From the NCBI GenBank assembly GCA_016190205.1, contig JACPQZ010000021.1:1-30946 (forward strand): a stretch of DNA of 30,946 nt, in the 5' to 3' direction. This stretch comes from Candidatus Omnitrophota bacterium. GTDB taxonomy: Bacteria > Omnitrophota > JACPQZ01. The position numbers and the translations under genes are program-made. The notes beneath the pieces are model-generated. The model was given only the letters and a program-made list of their open reading frames with translations, searched no databases and was not told the DNA's origin. This document shows positions 14,825-22,620 of this stretch, piece by piece. Within the stretch, counting starts at the first letter, position 1. Every line of letters starts with the position of its first letter.

Positions 14825-16239
14825 AGGGTGCGCAGGATCTCCATGGAGAACTTATCGACCCCCTCGCGGATGGTGGTGGGATATTTGCCGGTCCAGCACG
14901 CGGTGCAGTACTTTGAAGGCGGATGCCCTGCGGCGCGCAGGGCTCCTTCTATGGAGAGGTAACCGATCGAGTCGGCATCCAGAAACTTGCGGATCTCATC
15001 CAGATTTTTGTTGGCCGCGAGGAGCTGGGCACGGTCCGGAAAATCAATGCCGTAATAACAGGGGTTCTTGTGAGGCGGGCAGCTGACGCGCATATGGATC
15101 TCTTTGGCACCTGCCTTGCGCAGGGATTGGATGCGCTGCTTGCAGGTTGTGCCCCGGACGATCGAGTCATCCACCACCACCACACGCCTGCCCTCCAAAA
15201 CCTCCCGTACGGGATTGAGCTTGATCTTGACCTTAAGATCCCGTACGAGCTGGGACGGCTGGATAAAGGTCCTCCCCACATAGTGGTTGCGGATGACGCC
15301 ATCCTGCACCGGAATCCCCGAGACGCGGCTGAACCCTAAGGCCGCGCTGTTGCCCGAATCAGGAATCGGGATGACGACGTCGGCCTCTACCGGATGCTCG
15401 CGCGCGAGCTCCTCGCCCAGACGCTCCCGCACGATGAGCACGGTCTTTCCAAAAACGCGCGAATCCGGCCGGGAAAAATAGATGTGCTCAAAAAGGCAGA
15501 AGGCCTGCGGCCCTTCTTGCGAGCGGCCGAATGGATACCGGGACTCAATGCCCTTATCGTTGATGACTACGACCTCGCCCGGCTCGATCTCGCGCACGAA
15601 CTCGGCCTCGATGAGGTCCAGGGCGCAGGTCTCCGAAGCCAAGACATGGGACTTGCCCACGCGCCCCAGGACCAAGGGTCTAAAACCCAGGGGATCGCGC
15701 ACCCCGATCATCTCACTCTCTGTGAGGAGGACCAGGGTATACGCCCCCTCCACGCGCTCCAAAGCCTGGGTGAGACCCTCCAGGCGGTTCCGGTAGCTTG
15801 GCTTCGCCATGAGGTGAATGATGATCTCCGAATCGGTGGTCGTCTGGAAAATGGCCCCATAGGCCTCGAGCTCGTCGCGCAGACGCTTGGCATTGGTGAT
15901 ATTTCCGTTGTGGCCGATGGCCACCTTTCCATGCGAATAATCAAAAAGGAGAGGCTGGGCATTCTTAAGAAGCGTCGAACCGGTCGTGGAATAGCGCACA
16001 TGACCGATCGCGGCGCGGCCCACAAGCGGTTTCAGATCCTCGTCCGTCTTAAAGACATCGCTTACGAGCCCTAAGCCCTTGTGAATAAAGAGCTTCTCGC
16101 CGTCCGTCGAGACGATGCCGGCGCTTTCCTCCCCGCGGTGCTGTAAGGCGTAGAGACCCAAGTATACGAGTCTCGCGGCATCCGGATGATTCCAGACCCC
16201 GAACACCCCGCAGTTTTCCTTTATTCCCTCACCGGACAT
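14821..16239 (-). CDS. purF: Amidophosphoribosyltransferase (PurF, probable 4Fe-4S type)
   Basis: Committing step of purine synthesis: PRPP plus glutamine to phosphoribosylamine. The 473 residues begin [15 protein letters not shown]; Cys10 would become the N-terminal nucleophile after removal of a nine-residue propeptide. Glutaminase motifs include LQHRGEESAGI, GHVRYSTTGS and GHNGNITNA; the PRPP site is VVVVDDSIVRGTT. Cysteines in ETCALDLIE, NPCYYGIDFP and YCTACWTGKYPT correspond to the four cluster ligands of the B. subtilis enzyme, so a 4Fe-4S cluster is likely. The frame is open 55 codons further upstream, but those residues are purL in another frame; GGAG six bases before ATG 16239 and the conserved N terminus fix this start. 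It overlaps purL by 11 bp. Confidence 0.96.
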   Translation of the reverse strand: MSGEGIKENCGVFGVWNHPDAARLVYLGLYALQHRGEESAGIVSTDGEKLFIHKGLGLVSDVFKTDEDLKPLVGRAAIGHVRYSTTGSTLLKNAQPLLFDYSHGKVAIGHNGNITNAKRLRDELEAYGAIFQTTTDSEIIIHLMAKPSYRNRLEGLTQALERVEGAYTLVLLTESEMIGVRDPLGFRPLVLGRVGKSHVLASETCALDLIEAEFVREIEPGEVVVINDKGIESRYPFGRSQEGPQAFCLFEHIYFSRPDSRVFGKTVLIVRERLGEELAREHPVEADVVIPIPDSGNSAALGFSRVSGIPVQDGVIRNHYVGRTFIQPSQLVRDLKVKIKLNPVREVLEGRRVVVVDDSIVRGTTCKQRIQSLRKAGAKEIHMRVSCPPHKNPCYYGIDFPDRAQLLAANKNLDEIRKFLDADSIGYLSIEGALRAAGHPPSKYCTACWTGKYPTTIREGVDKFSMEILRTL

Positions 16240-18451
16240 GGGTTTCTCCCAGGCGTCTCGTGAACGCCCCCTCGTACAGATGACGCATCTCTTCCACAGA
16301 GCGCTGGAGCACTCTTTCGATAAGGATCTCGCGTCCGTGACAAATTCCGATTCGCCGCGCGGGAAGCCCGTGGCGGGACGCGGCCTCCAGCACTTCTTTC
16401 TCATGCTCTTGTTTTGCGGTCAGAAGCATGCGCCCGGCCCCCTCTCCAAAGAGCAGGGCATCCCAGCCCAGACCTTGAGTCCAGTGCCCCGCTTCAATCT
16501 TAACACCCACGCCTTCGGAACTTTTGATCGCGCACTCCGCCAGGGCCACCGCAAGCCCCCCTTCAGAGAGATCATGGCTGGAGCGCACCAGCCCGCGTCC
16601 GGCCAGGTCCAGCATCAAACTCCCGAGGGCCTTTTCTTCCGGCAGATTCACCATCGGGACTGGTCCCAGTTTCCGGCCGAAGATGACCTTCAGATATTCG
16701 CTGGCCCCAATCTCATCACGCAGGTGACCCACCAGCAGAACCACATCCCCCTGCTCCTTGAAACCGGTCGTCAGGATACGGTCCGCATCCCTTAAAATGC
16801 CGACCATCCCCACGATGGGCGTGGGGTCCACAGCCCCCGCGGGGTTTTCATTGTAAAAACTGACGTTACCCCCGGTGACCGGCGTCTCCAAAACGCGGCA
16901 GGCCTCGGCCATGCCCTCGACACAGCGCTTAAACTGCCAAAAGACCTCGGGCTTCTGGGGGTTGCCGAAATTAAGCCCGTTCGTGATCGCGAGAGGTTCC
17001 GCCCCGCAGGCGGCCAGATTGCGGTAGCTTTCAGCAACCGCCAAGAGCCCTCCGCGGTAGGGATCGAGGGCGGTGTATCTCCCGCTCCCGTCACACGTGA
17101 CGGCGAGTGCCATGCGAGTCCCTTTGAGGCGCAAAACCGCTGCGTCCGCCCCGGGAGGGACCACGGTATTCGTTCTCACCATATGATCGTACTGCTCCCA
17201 TACCCAGCGCTTCGAGGCAATAGTGGGCGAATCCAAGAGACGGTCCAGGACCGCCCCCCAGTCGCGCGGCTGAGGGAGTTTGCGGCGCTCCTCATCGGAT
17301 AGAACAGGCTGGGGAACTTCCCTCGCCTCGCGCTCATAGACCGGCGCCCCGCGCGTAAGTAGAGAAACTGGGACATCGGCAGCCACCTCCGAACCATTCA
17401 TGACGAGGAAACGATCGCCATCGGTGACGCGGCCGATCTCAACCGCTTCGAGATCCCATTTTTCAAAAATGCGCCGGGCGCGCTGTTCCTCTCCCTTCCG
17501 GATAACCAGGAGCATCCTCTCCTGGGATTCCGAGAGCAGGATCTCATACGGGGTCATGCCCTGGGCCCGCCGGGGCACTTTTTCGAGATCGATTTTCATC
17601 CCCACTCCCCCCGCCGCTGCGCTCTCTGAAGTGGAACAAACGAGGCCTGCCGCCCCCATGTCCTTCATGCTCACCACGACCCCCTCCTGGATAAGTTCCA
17701 AACAGGCCTCGAGGAGGAGTTTTTCAAGAAAGGGATCTCCTACTTGTACCGCCGGCCTGTCGGCAGAGGAGGCCTCGCTTAAATCGCGGGAGGCAAAGCT
17801 GGCCCCGCCCAGACCATCGCGCCCGGTCGTGGCGCCCACGTAAAACACCGGGTTGTGCTCTCCTTCAGCCCGCGCGCGCGTTAATTCCTCCGCCTTCATT
17901 ACACCGACGCACATCGCATTCACCAGGGGGTTGCCGTCGTACGTTTCGTCGAAAACCACTTCGCCCCCTACCGTAGGGATTCCCATCACATTGCCGTAGA
18001 AACCAATACCCCCAACCACGCCCCTGACCAGCTGCTGGGTGCGCGGACTCTCCAGGCGGCCGAAGCGCAGGGAATTGAGCAGGGCTATGGGGCGCGCCCC
18101 CATCGTAAACACGTCGCGTATGATGCCGCCTACCCCGGTCGCCGCCCCCTGAAAGGGCTCCACTGCTGACGGGTGGTTGTGGCTCTCGATCTTAAAGACC
18201 AAGGCCAGCCCTTCGCCGATATCGATGACCCCGGCATCTCCCTCTCCCGCGCGCACGAGGAGACGCGAGCCTTCGGTCGGAAAGACCTTGAGGACCGGCT
18301 TGGAACTCGCATATGAACAGTGCTCGGAATACATGACGCCGAACATCCCGAGCTCGGTCACATTCGGTTCCCGGCCGAGGACGCCGGCAATCTTCATGAA
18401 GGCCTCTTCGGTCAATCCCAGCGACTGCGCAACGTTTTGTTCCATCATCAT
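16229..18451 (-). CDS. purL: Phosphoribosylformylglycinamidine synthase, small-type PurL subunit
   Basis: ATP-dependent amidotransferase catalytic subunit that makes FGAM from FGAR, using ammonia from PurQ with PurS as linker. At 740 residues it is the short form that requires separate PurQ and PurS, both encoded just upstream. Motifs: [16 protein letters not shown] near 45, [20 protein letters not shown] near 90-109, [12 protein letters not shown] near 115, MKDMGAAGL near 258, [19 protein letters not shown] near 450, [17 protein letters not shown] near 485, [10 protein letters not shown] near 525 and [18 protein letters not shown] near 640. Three ATGs in a row (18451, 18448, 18445) could start it; the first overlaps the purQ stop by 4 bp. 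The Shine-Dalgarno site is weak, consistent with coupling to purQ. Confidence 0.97.
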   Translation of the reverse strand: MMMEQNVAQSLGLTEEAFMKIAGVLGREPNVTELGMFGVMYSEHCSYASSKPVLKVFPTEGSRLLVRAGEGDAGVIDIGEGLALVFKIESHNHPSAVEPFQGAATGVGGIIRDVFTMGARPIALLNSLRFGRLESPRTQQLVRGVVGGIGFYGNVMGIPTVGGEVVFDETYDGNPLVNAMCVGVMKAEELTRARAEGEHNPVFYVGATTGRDGLGGASFASRDLSEASSADRPAVQVGDPFLEKLLLEACLELIQEGVVVSMKDMGAAGLVCSTSESAAAGGVGMKIDLEKVPRRAQGMTPYEILLSESQERMLLVIRKGEEQRARRIFEKWDLEAVEIGRVTDGDRFLVMNGSEVAADVPVSLLTRGAPVYEREAREVPQPVLSDEERRKLPQPRDWGAVLDRLLDSPTIASKRWVWEQYDHMVRTNTVVPPGADAAVLRLKGTRMALAVTCDGSGRYTALDPYRGGLLAVAESYRNLAACGAEPLAITNGLNFGNPQKPEVFWQFKRCVEGMAEACRVLETPVTGGNVSFYNENPAGAVDPTPIVGMVGILRDADRILTTGFKEQGDVVLLVGHLRDEIGASEYLKVIFGRKLGPVPMVNLPEEKALGSLMLDLAGRGLVRSSHDLSEGGLAVALAECAIKSSEGVGVKIEAGHWTQGLGWDALLFGEGAGRMLLTAKQEHEKEVLEAASRHGLPARRIGICHGREILIERVLQRSVEEMRHLYEGAFTRRLGETHVR

Positions 18452-19140
18452 GTTTTCAGGGAATGGATGAGAGATTCAAAAAGACGCCGGCCATCCTCTC
18501 CGCCTAAGGCCGCCTCGCTGGCACGTTCCGGATGCGGCATGAGGCCCAGGACATTACCCCGCTCGTTTACGATTCCGGCGATGGAAGCCAGGGATCCGTT
18601 CGGATTGTCCCGCTCCGTGAGCTCCCCTTCCGGCGATGCATACCGGAGTACGATCTGCCGGCGCCCCAAAAGGCGTGCCAGCGTCTCCGAATCCGCGTAA
18701 TAATTCCCCTCGCCATGGGCGATGGGCATGCGAATGACCTCGCCGGCGCGGTAGAGCGAGCTAAAGAGGGTCTGCGCATTGTCCACGCGCAGGGTCACAT
18801 CCCGGCAGATAAAGGAAAGGGTGCGGTTTCTCAACATGGCCCCGGGCAAAAGCCCCGCCTCCAAGAGGATCTGAAACCCGTTGCAGATCCCGATCACGGC
18901 CCCGCCCCGTTCCGCATACTGGATCACCGTCTCCATCACGGGTGAAAAGCGCGCGATGGCGCCTGTGCGCAGATAGTCCCCATAACTAAAGCCCCCGGGA
19001 AGAACCAGGCAATCAAAACCCGCCAGTCCGGTTTCCTTGTGCCAGACGGGCCTCGCTTCCTGTCCCAGGACTTCACGCAGGACCTGCAGGCAGTCGTGAT
19101 CGCACTTGGTGCCCGGGAAAACAATCACTCCAAATTTCAA
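18448..19140 (-). CDS. purQ: Phosphoribosylformylglycinamidine synthase, glutaminase subunit PurQ
   Basis: Class I glutamine amidotransferase that supplies ammonia to PurL. The 230 residues show [13 protein letters not shown] near 5-17, [20 protein letters not shown] near 45-64, the nucleophile elbow [15 protein letters not shown] with the catalytic Cys near residue 86, and the His-Glu pair in GLMPHPER near 204. All triad residues are present. The start is TTG at 19140, with GAGG eight bases upstream; no ATG lies at the right place and the second residue pattern (KFGVIVFPG) needs this start. It is separated from purS by 162 bp of repeat. Confidence 0.96.
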   Translation of the reverse strand: MKFGVIVFPGTKCDHDCLQVLREVLGQEARPVWHKETGLAGFDCLVLPGGFSYGDYLRTGAIARFSPVMETVIQYAERGGAVIGICNGFQILLEAGLLPGAMLRNRTLSFICRDVTLRVDNAQTLFSSLYRAGEVIRMPIAHGEGNYYADSETLARLLGRRQIVLRYASPEGELTERDNPNGSLASIAGIVNERGNVLGLMPHPERASEAALGGEDGRRLFESLIHSLKT

Positions 19141-19159
19141 GAGCCATCCCTCACTGAAA

Positions 19160-19292
19160 AATCCGAAATTCGAATGTCGAAATCCGAAACAAATTCAAAA
19201 TTCGAATTCAGAAATTCGAAACCGAGAGCTTCGTATTTCGAATTTCGGTCATTCGAATTTGCTTCGTGCTTCGAATTTCGAGTTTCGAATTT
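19160..19292 (+). repeat. ATTCGAA-type inverted heptamer array
   Basis: This fills the purS-purQ gap. The left half has ATTCGAA/AATCCGAA words, the right half the inverse TATTTCG/AATTTCG words, with a core (GCTTCGTGCTTCG) shared with 6925-6941 and 19728-19740. It could fold into an imperfect long hairpin in the purine transcript. Confidence 0.8.
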
Positions 19293-19302
19293 AACCTTTG
19301 AC

Positions 19303-19545
19303 TTATGTTACCCATTCGATCCGGTAATCTTCGATGACCGGATTGGCCAAGAGTTTCTGGCACAGCGAGTCCAGCTCGCGGCCCCTTTCCGCAGGATCGC
19401 CGTCGGCAAGCTCAAGGTCGAAGAATTTTCCCTGGCGAACGTCTTCGATACCTTTCAAACCTAAGGTTTCGAGCGCGCCCCGCACGGCCTTGCCCTGGGG
19501 GTCTAACACTGACCGTTTTAAACTAACAAAAACTCTAGCGTGCAT
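19303..19545 (-). CDS. purS: Phosphoribosylformylglycinamidine synthase subunit PurS
   Basis: Small linker subunit of the PurLQS complex that helps channel ammonia. The 80 residues (MHARVFVSLKRSVLDPQGKA start) show the family core: LDPQGKAVRGALETLG at about 14-29, VRQGKFFDLEL near 37-47 and the C-terminal ANPVIEDYRIE. A TTG six codons upstream would lie in the flanking repeat and has no ribosome-binding site, so ATG 19545 is chosen; the ribosome-binding site there is also weak. Gaps on both sides are filled by repeat arrays, so purS is isolated from its partner genes although transcribed the same way. Confidence 0.93.
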   Translation of the reverse strand: MHARVFVSLKRSVLDPQGKAVRGALETLGLKGIEDVRQGKFFDLELADGDPAERGRELDSLCQKLLANPVIEDYRIEWVT

Positions 19546-19560
19546 CTCGCAGCACCCGCT

Positions 19561-19829
19561 CAAGAAACCAGATACCAGTTACCAGTAACCAGAAGATACC
19601 AGATGCCAGACACCAGGACGAGTCCGAAATCCGAATACCGTCCGCCTCGGGCAGAAATACCGAGCCATGTCGTAATTTGAACTTAGAAGTTCAAAACCCG
19701 GGGTTCAACATTTCGGATTTCGAATTTGTTCGTGCTTCGAATTTCGTATTTCGAATTTTATCCGTTCGCTCTGGTATCTGGTTACTGGAATCTATCTGGT
19801 AACTGGTTACTGGTTTCTGGTATCTTCTT
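19561..19829 (+). repeat. Inverted-repeat heptamer element, copy 2 (269 bp)
   Basis: This occupies nearly all of the 301-bp purC-purS gap. Order: ACCAGTA-type arm (19563-19615), CCGAAAT words, a central perfect 9-bp stem with a 2-base loop (19677-19696), TTCGAAT words with the GTTCGTGCTTCG core, then the inverse CTGGTAT/CTGGTTA arm to 19829. Both ends match copy 1 at 6803-7000 (43/43 and 43/45 bases), while the interior is longer and diverged. Confidence 0.82.
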
Positions 19830-19846
19830 CATGGCAGAAGTACAGT

Positions 19847-20557
19847 TCATGATTCCACCCTTTTAAGCATTTCCTGGTACGCCTCTTCGATGCCGCCCAG
19901 GTCGCGCCTGAACCGGTCTTTATCCAGCTTCCGGCCTGTACCGACCTCCCAGAACCTGCACGTGTCCGGAGAAATTTCGTCGCCCAGAAAGATCCTGCCC
20001 TTGTAGCGGCCGTACTCAAGCTTAAAATCAATGAGATCGATGCCCTTAGGGCTGAAAAACTCGATGAGATAGCGATTCACCCGGAGGGAGCGCTCTTTTA
20101 GGGTAGCCAGCTCTTCCGGAGCCGCCAAGCCCATGGCGACCGCATGCTCCTCGTTCATCAGAGGATCATGCAGGGGGTCGCTTTTGTAATGTATCTCATA
20201 CACAGGCTGCTTGAGCCTTTTTCCTTCCTCCAACCCGAAGGTGCGGGCCATGCCCCCGGCCACCACGTTCCGGACCGTCACCTCAATAGGGATAATGGCG
20301 AGCCTTCTCACCAGCATGGTGCGATCACCCAAAAGGCGCACAAAATGAGTGGCTACCCCCCTGTCTTCGAGGGTGCGAAACAGCACGGCAGAAATCCTGT
20401 TGTTGACGATCCCCTTGTCGTGAATGACACCCCTCTTGGTCGCGTCAAATGCCGTGGCATCATCCTTAAACTCCTGAATCAAAAGATCAGGGTCGGCCGT
20501 CTCGTAGAGGATCTTCGCCTTTCCTTCATATATCTTCTTGCCGGCCTTAAACTCCAT
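19847..20557 (-). CDS. purC: Phosphoribosylaminoimidazole-succinocarboxamide synthase (SAICAR synthetase)
   Basis: Joins CAIR and aspartate to SAICAR with ATP. The 236 residues show KIYEGKAKILYET near 8-20, FKDDATAFDATKRG near 30, KGIVNNRISAVLF near 47-59, PIEVTVRNVVAGGMARTFG near 90-108, LIDFKLEYGRYKGRIFLGDEISPDTCRFW near 178-206 (DE of the SAICAR signature included), and DKDRFRRDLGG. Length matches the bacterial family. An open upstream extension of 21 codons is the end of purB read in another frame; ATG 20557 overlaps the purB stop by one base (TGATG), and GGGG lies seven bases upstream. Confidence 0.97.
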   Translation of the reverse strand: MEFKAGKKIYEGKAKILYETADPDLLIQEFKDDATAFDATKRGVIHDKGIVNNRISAVLFRTLEDRGVATHFVRLLGDRTMLVRRLAIIPIEVTVRNVVAGGMARTFGLEEGKRLKQPVYEIHYKSDPLHDPLMNEEHAVAMGLAAPEELATLKERSLRVNRYLIEFFSPKGIDLIDFKLEYGRYKGRIFLGDEISPDTCRFWEVGTGRKLDKDRFRRDLGGIEEAYQEMLKRVES

Positions 20558-21852
20558 CACGTTACCCCGCACCGCTTGAAGATTCGTTTGATGTTCTTTC
20601 CGTACGAATCGAGTCGGCATAGCCTTTCCACCCCCTTTCTGCCCAAAAGCCTGCTCACCTTCCGGTCAGACAGCAATGCATCCTGAAATGGAATATCCTC
20701 GGCGCATACACGCTGCGCTTGGAACTGGACGATGCGGTAGGCCTCTTCCCGGCTCATCCCGGCCCGGACAAGCGCCAAGAGCACTGCCTGGGAAAAGATG
20801 AGCCCGCCGTTTGCCCTTAAGTTTGCGCGCATGCGTCCAGGATATACGGACAGGCCCTCCAGCACCCCGACGAGCTTTTGCGTCATGTAGTCCAGGAGAA
20901 TCGAGCTATCGGGCAGAATAATGCGCTCCACTGAAGAGTGTGTGATATCCCTCTCATGCCACAGGGAAATATTCTCAAGACCCGCCAGCGCGTTTGCGCG
21001 CAGGACGCGCGCGAGCCCCGCAATGCGCTCGCACAAGATCGGGTTTCTTTTATGCGGCATGGCGCTGGACCCTTTTTGACCGGACCCAAACGGTTCCTCC
21101 ACCTCACCCAGCTCGGAGCGCTGAAGATTGCGAATCTCCGTCGCGATTTTTTCAAGCGTGGAGCCGATGATTGCCAAAACGGTAAGGAATTCTGCGTGAC
21201 GGTCCCGCTGAATGATCTGGGTGGAGGCGTGCGCAGGCACAAGCCCGAGCCGGCTTAGGACCCTGCGCTCTACGGAGGGACTCACCTGAGAATACGTGCC
21301 GACCGCCCCGGAGAGTTTGCCCACACGTATGCGCCCCCGCACCGCCCCCAGGCGCTCCAGGCCGCGCTTCACTTCCTCGTGAAAAACCAGAAATTTAAGC
21401 CCGAGCGTAACGGGTTCTGCATGCATGCCGTGAGTGCGCCCAGCCATGTAAGTCAGCATGTGTCTGCGCGCCCGAAGCCTCAAGACCTTCAGAAGCAACT
21501 CAAGATCTTCCTTTAGGACATCGGCCGACTCGACCATTTGCAGGGCGAGCGTGGTATCGAGGATATCGGACGAGGTGAGTCCAAAATGGAGATAGCGCCC
21601 GCTGGGACCGATTTTTTCGCTGAGGGCAGTTAGAAAGGCTATGACATCGTGATTGAGGTGGGCTTCCAGCTTCAGCATCCGCTTCGGGCTTACAACAGCC
21701 TTCCGCCGGATGATTGCCAGATCACGCCTGGGGATGACACCCGCCTGTGTCAGGGCCTCGCATGCGTAGACTTCGATCTTGAGCCAGATGGAGAGCTTGT
21801 TCTCTTCAGACCAAATCCCGCCCATGCGGGGCAAGGTGTAACGAGCAATCAT
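20557..21852 (-). CDS. purB: Adenylosuccinate lyase
   Basis: Removes fumarate from SAICAR and from adenylosuccinate. The 431 residues begin MIARYTLPRMGGIWSEENKL. Landmarks: RYLHFGLTSSDILDTTLALQ near 87-106, AGRTHGMHAEPVTLGLK near 137, GKLSGAVGTYSQVSP near 180, the superfamily signature GSSAMPHKRNPI near 262-273, and WHERDITHSSVERIILPD near 300. The frame stays open 55 codons upstream, but that stretch translates the heptamer array (words like NRSPKTDKR), so it is not part of the protein. AAGGG lies just upstream of ATG 21852. First gene of the purine run; the only strong promoter found upstream is that of tRNA-Glu. Confidence 0.96.
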   Translation of the reverse strand: MIARYTLPRMGGIWSEENKLSIWLKIEVYACEALTQAGVIPRRDLAIIRRKAVVSPKRMLKLEAHLNHDVIAFLTALSEKIGPSGRYLHFGLTSSDILDTTLALQMVESADVLKEDLELLLKVLRLRARRHMLTYMAGRTHGMHAEPVTLGLKFLVFHEEVKRGLERLGAVRGRIRVGKLSGAVGTYSQVSPSVERRVLSRLGLVPAHASTQIIQRDRHAEFLTVLAIIGSTLEKIATEIRNLQRSELGEVEEPFGSGQKGSSAMPHKRNPILCERIAGLARVLRANALAGLENISLWHERDITHSSVERIILPDSSILLDYMTQKLVGVLEGLSVYPGRMRANLRANGGLIFSQAVLLALVRAGMSREEAYRIVQFQAQRVCAEDIPFQDALLSDRKVSRLLGRKGVERLCRLDSYGKNIKRIFKRCGVT

Positions 21853-21870
21853 GCATTCCCTTATATCACT

Positions 21871-22062
21871 GCTTCGCTTATCGGTGTTCGGTGATCGGTT
21901 ATCACCAATTCGTTTATCGGTTTTCGGTGATCGGTTATCGCAAGAAAAAGAAATACGATGGGCCTTCAGCCCCCAGCTTACAGCTGACAGTGCTTGCGAT
22001 GACCGACAAACGATCACCGATAAACGATCCTGCGATCACCGATGACCGATCAACGAGCGACG
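21871..22062 (+). repeat. ATCGGTG-type inverted heptamer element
   Basis: About 190 bp between purB and tRNA-Glu. The left arm is TTATCGG/TGTTCGG/TGATCGG units (21878-21942), the right arm is the inverse ATCACCG/ATAAACG/ATGACCG/ATCAACG units (21997-22055). The middle holds GGGCCTTCAGCCC-type words. Bases 21923-21953 are identical to 5449-5479. Confidence 0.8.
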
Positions 22063-22101
22063 AACAAGTCGCAGTTCGCTGTGTTGGGCGGCGCGGCTCA
22101 C

Positions 22102-22155
22102 TTCGAATCCCCATGGGCCAAGCAGCCCCGTAAAATAGCCCCATGGGGATTCGAA
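22102..22155. repeat. Inverted repeat formed by the tRNA-Glu 3' end and a downstream copy
   Basis: Bases 22102-22117 are the exact reverse complement of 22140-22155, which are the T-arm loop and acceptor-side bases of tRNA-Glu. The stem is 16 bp with a 22-base spacer. There is no T-tract, so it is not a standard terminator. Confidence 0.85.
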
Positions 22156-22210
22156 CCCCAGTCTCCGCGCTGAGAACGCGGCGTCCTAGGCCGGGCTAGA
22201 CGATAGGGCC
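22136..22210 (-). tRNA. tRNA-Glu (anticodon CUC)
   Basis: The 75-base gene folds as a cloverleaf. The acceptor GGCCCTA pairs with TGGGGCT (two wobble pairs), the anticodon stem CCGCG/CGCGG encloses loop TTCTCAG with anticodon CTC, and the T arm is TGGGG-TTCGAAT-CCCCA. The D arm contains GTCTAGCCCGGCCTAGGAC. CCA is not encoded. A strong promoter lies 16 bases upstream. Confidence 0.95.
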
Positions 22211-22226
22211 TCGTAAGAACATCCTT

Positions 22227-22255
22227 ATTATATGGATAGATAGAAGATAGGTCAA
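22227..22255 (-). promoter_or_regulatory. Sigma70-type promoter for tRNA-Glu (possibly also the purine run)
   Basis: On the minus strand, TTGACC (22255-22250), a 17-bp spacer and a perfect TATAAT (22232-22227). Transcription would start about nine bases before the mature tRNA 5' end. No better promoter is visible between here and purB, so read-through into the purine genes is possible. Confidence 0.8.
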
Positions 22256-22327
22256 TTTACAGACAGGGACTTGTACCGCGCCTTACGATTGCAATTTACA
22301 ATTTATGCGCTGAAATGTCAATAAAAA

Positions 22328-22411
22328 TGCGCGGGACAGGACTTGAACCTGCAAGGGATTGCTCCCACCAGCCCCTCAAGCTGGCGTGTCTGCCAATTCC
22401 ACCACCCGCGC
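22328..22411 (-). tRNA. tRNA-Leu (anticodon GAG)
   Basis: 84-base class II tRNA. Acceptor GCGCGGG pairs with CCCGCGC (discriminator A, no CCA encoded). D-arm bases GTGGAATTGGCAGACAC are typical of tRNA-Leu. Anticodon stem CCAGC/GCTGG encloses loop TTGAGGG with anticodon GAG. The long variable arm (GGGAGCAATCCC) forms its own stem, and the T arm is GCAGG-TTCAAGT-CCTGT. A TTTTTAT run follows the 3' end. Confidence 0.95.
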
Positions 22412-22433
22412 CCTTTAATGTTTAGCGAGCCCG

Positions 22434-22620
22434 GCTCGTACTGCGTTGTGCGTACTGCGTACTGCGAGAAAAATACCTGTTACAAATACAAAAACCCCGT
22501 GACTACCCGTTCTGTGTTGTGCGTGAAAAACCATGTCCGCAAAATGTGCACCGTTAACTTTTAATTATTTTTGAGAACAGGGCTCGCATCCCTTACGCTG
22601 TACGCAGTACGCTGTACGAA
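22434..22620 (+). repeat. TACTGCG-type inverted heptamer element
   Basis: About 187 bp between PEPCK and tRNA-Leu. The left arm has TACTGCG/TTGTGCG units (22438-22466), the right arm the inverse TACGCTG/TACGCAG units (22594-22619). The 125-bp middle is AT-richer and holds no reading frame I believe. The right arm reaches the PEPCK stop codon. Confidence 0.75.

Noticed and set aside
16240-16404. 55-codon N-terminal extension of purF
   Set aside because: It overlaps purL in another frame, and PurF needs its nucleophile cysteine near the start (ATG 16239).
19106-19294. Plus-strand reading frame rich in NSNSEIRNRELRIS-type residues
   Set aside because: It is a translation of the ATTCGAA array between purS and purQ and runs antisense to the operon.
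21853-22017. 55-codon N-terminal extension of purB
   Set aside because: The extension translates the ATCGGTG array; the conserved adenylosuccinate lyase start begins at ATG 21852 with a ribosome-binding site.
21853-22135. Purine riboswitch or PurR-type leader before purB
   Set aside because: The leader is made of ATCGGTG heptamers and an inverted tRNA fragment; no conserved purine aptamer core was recognised.
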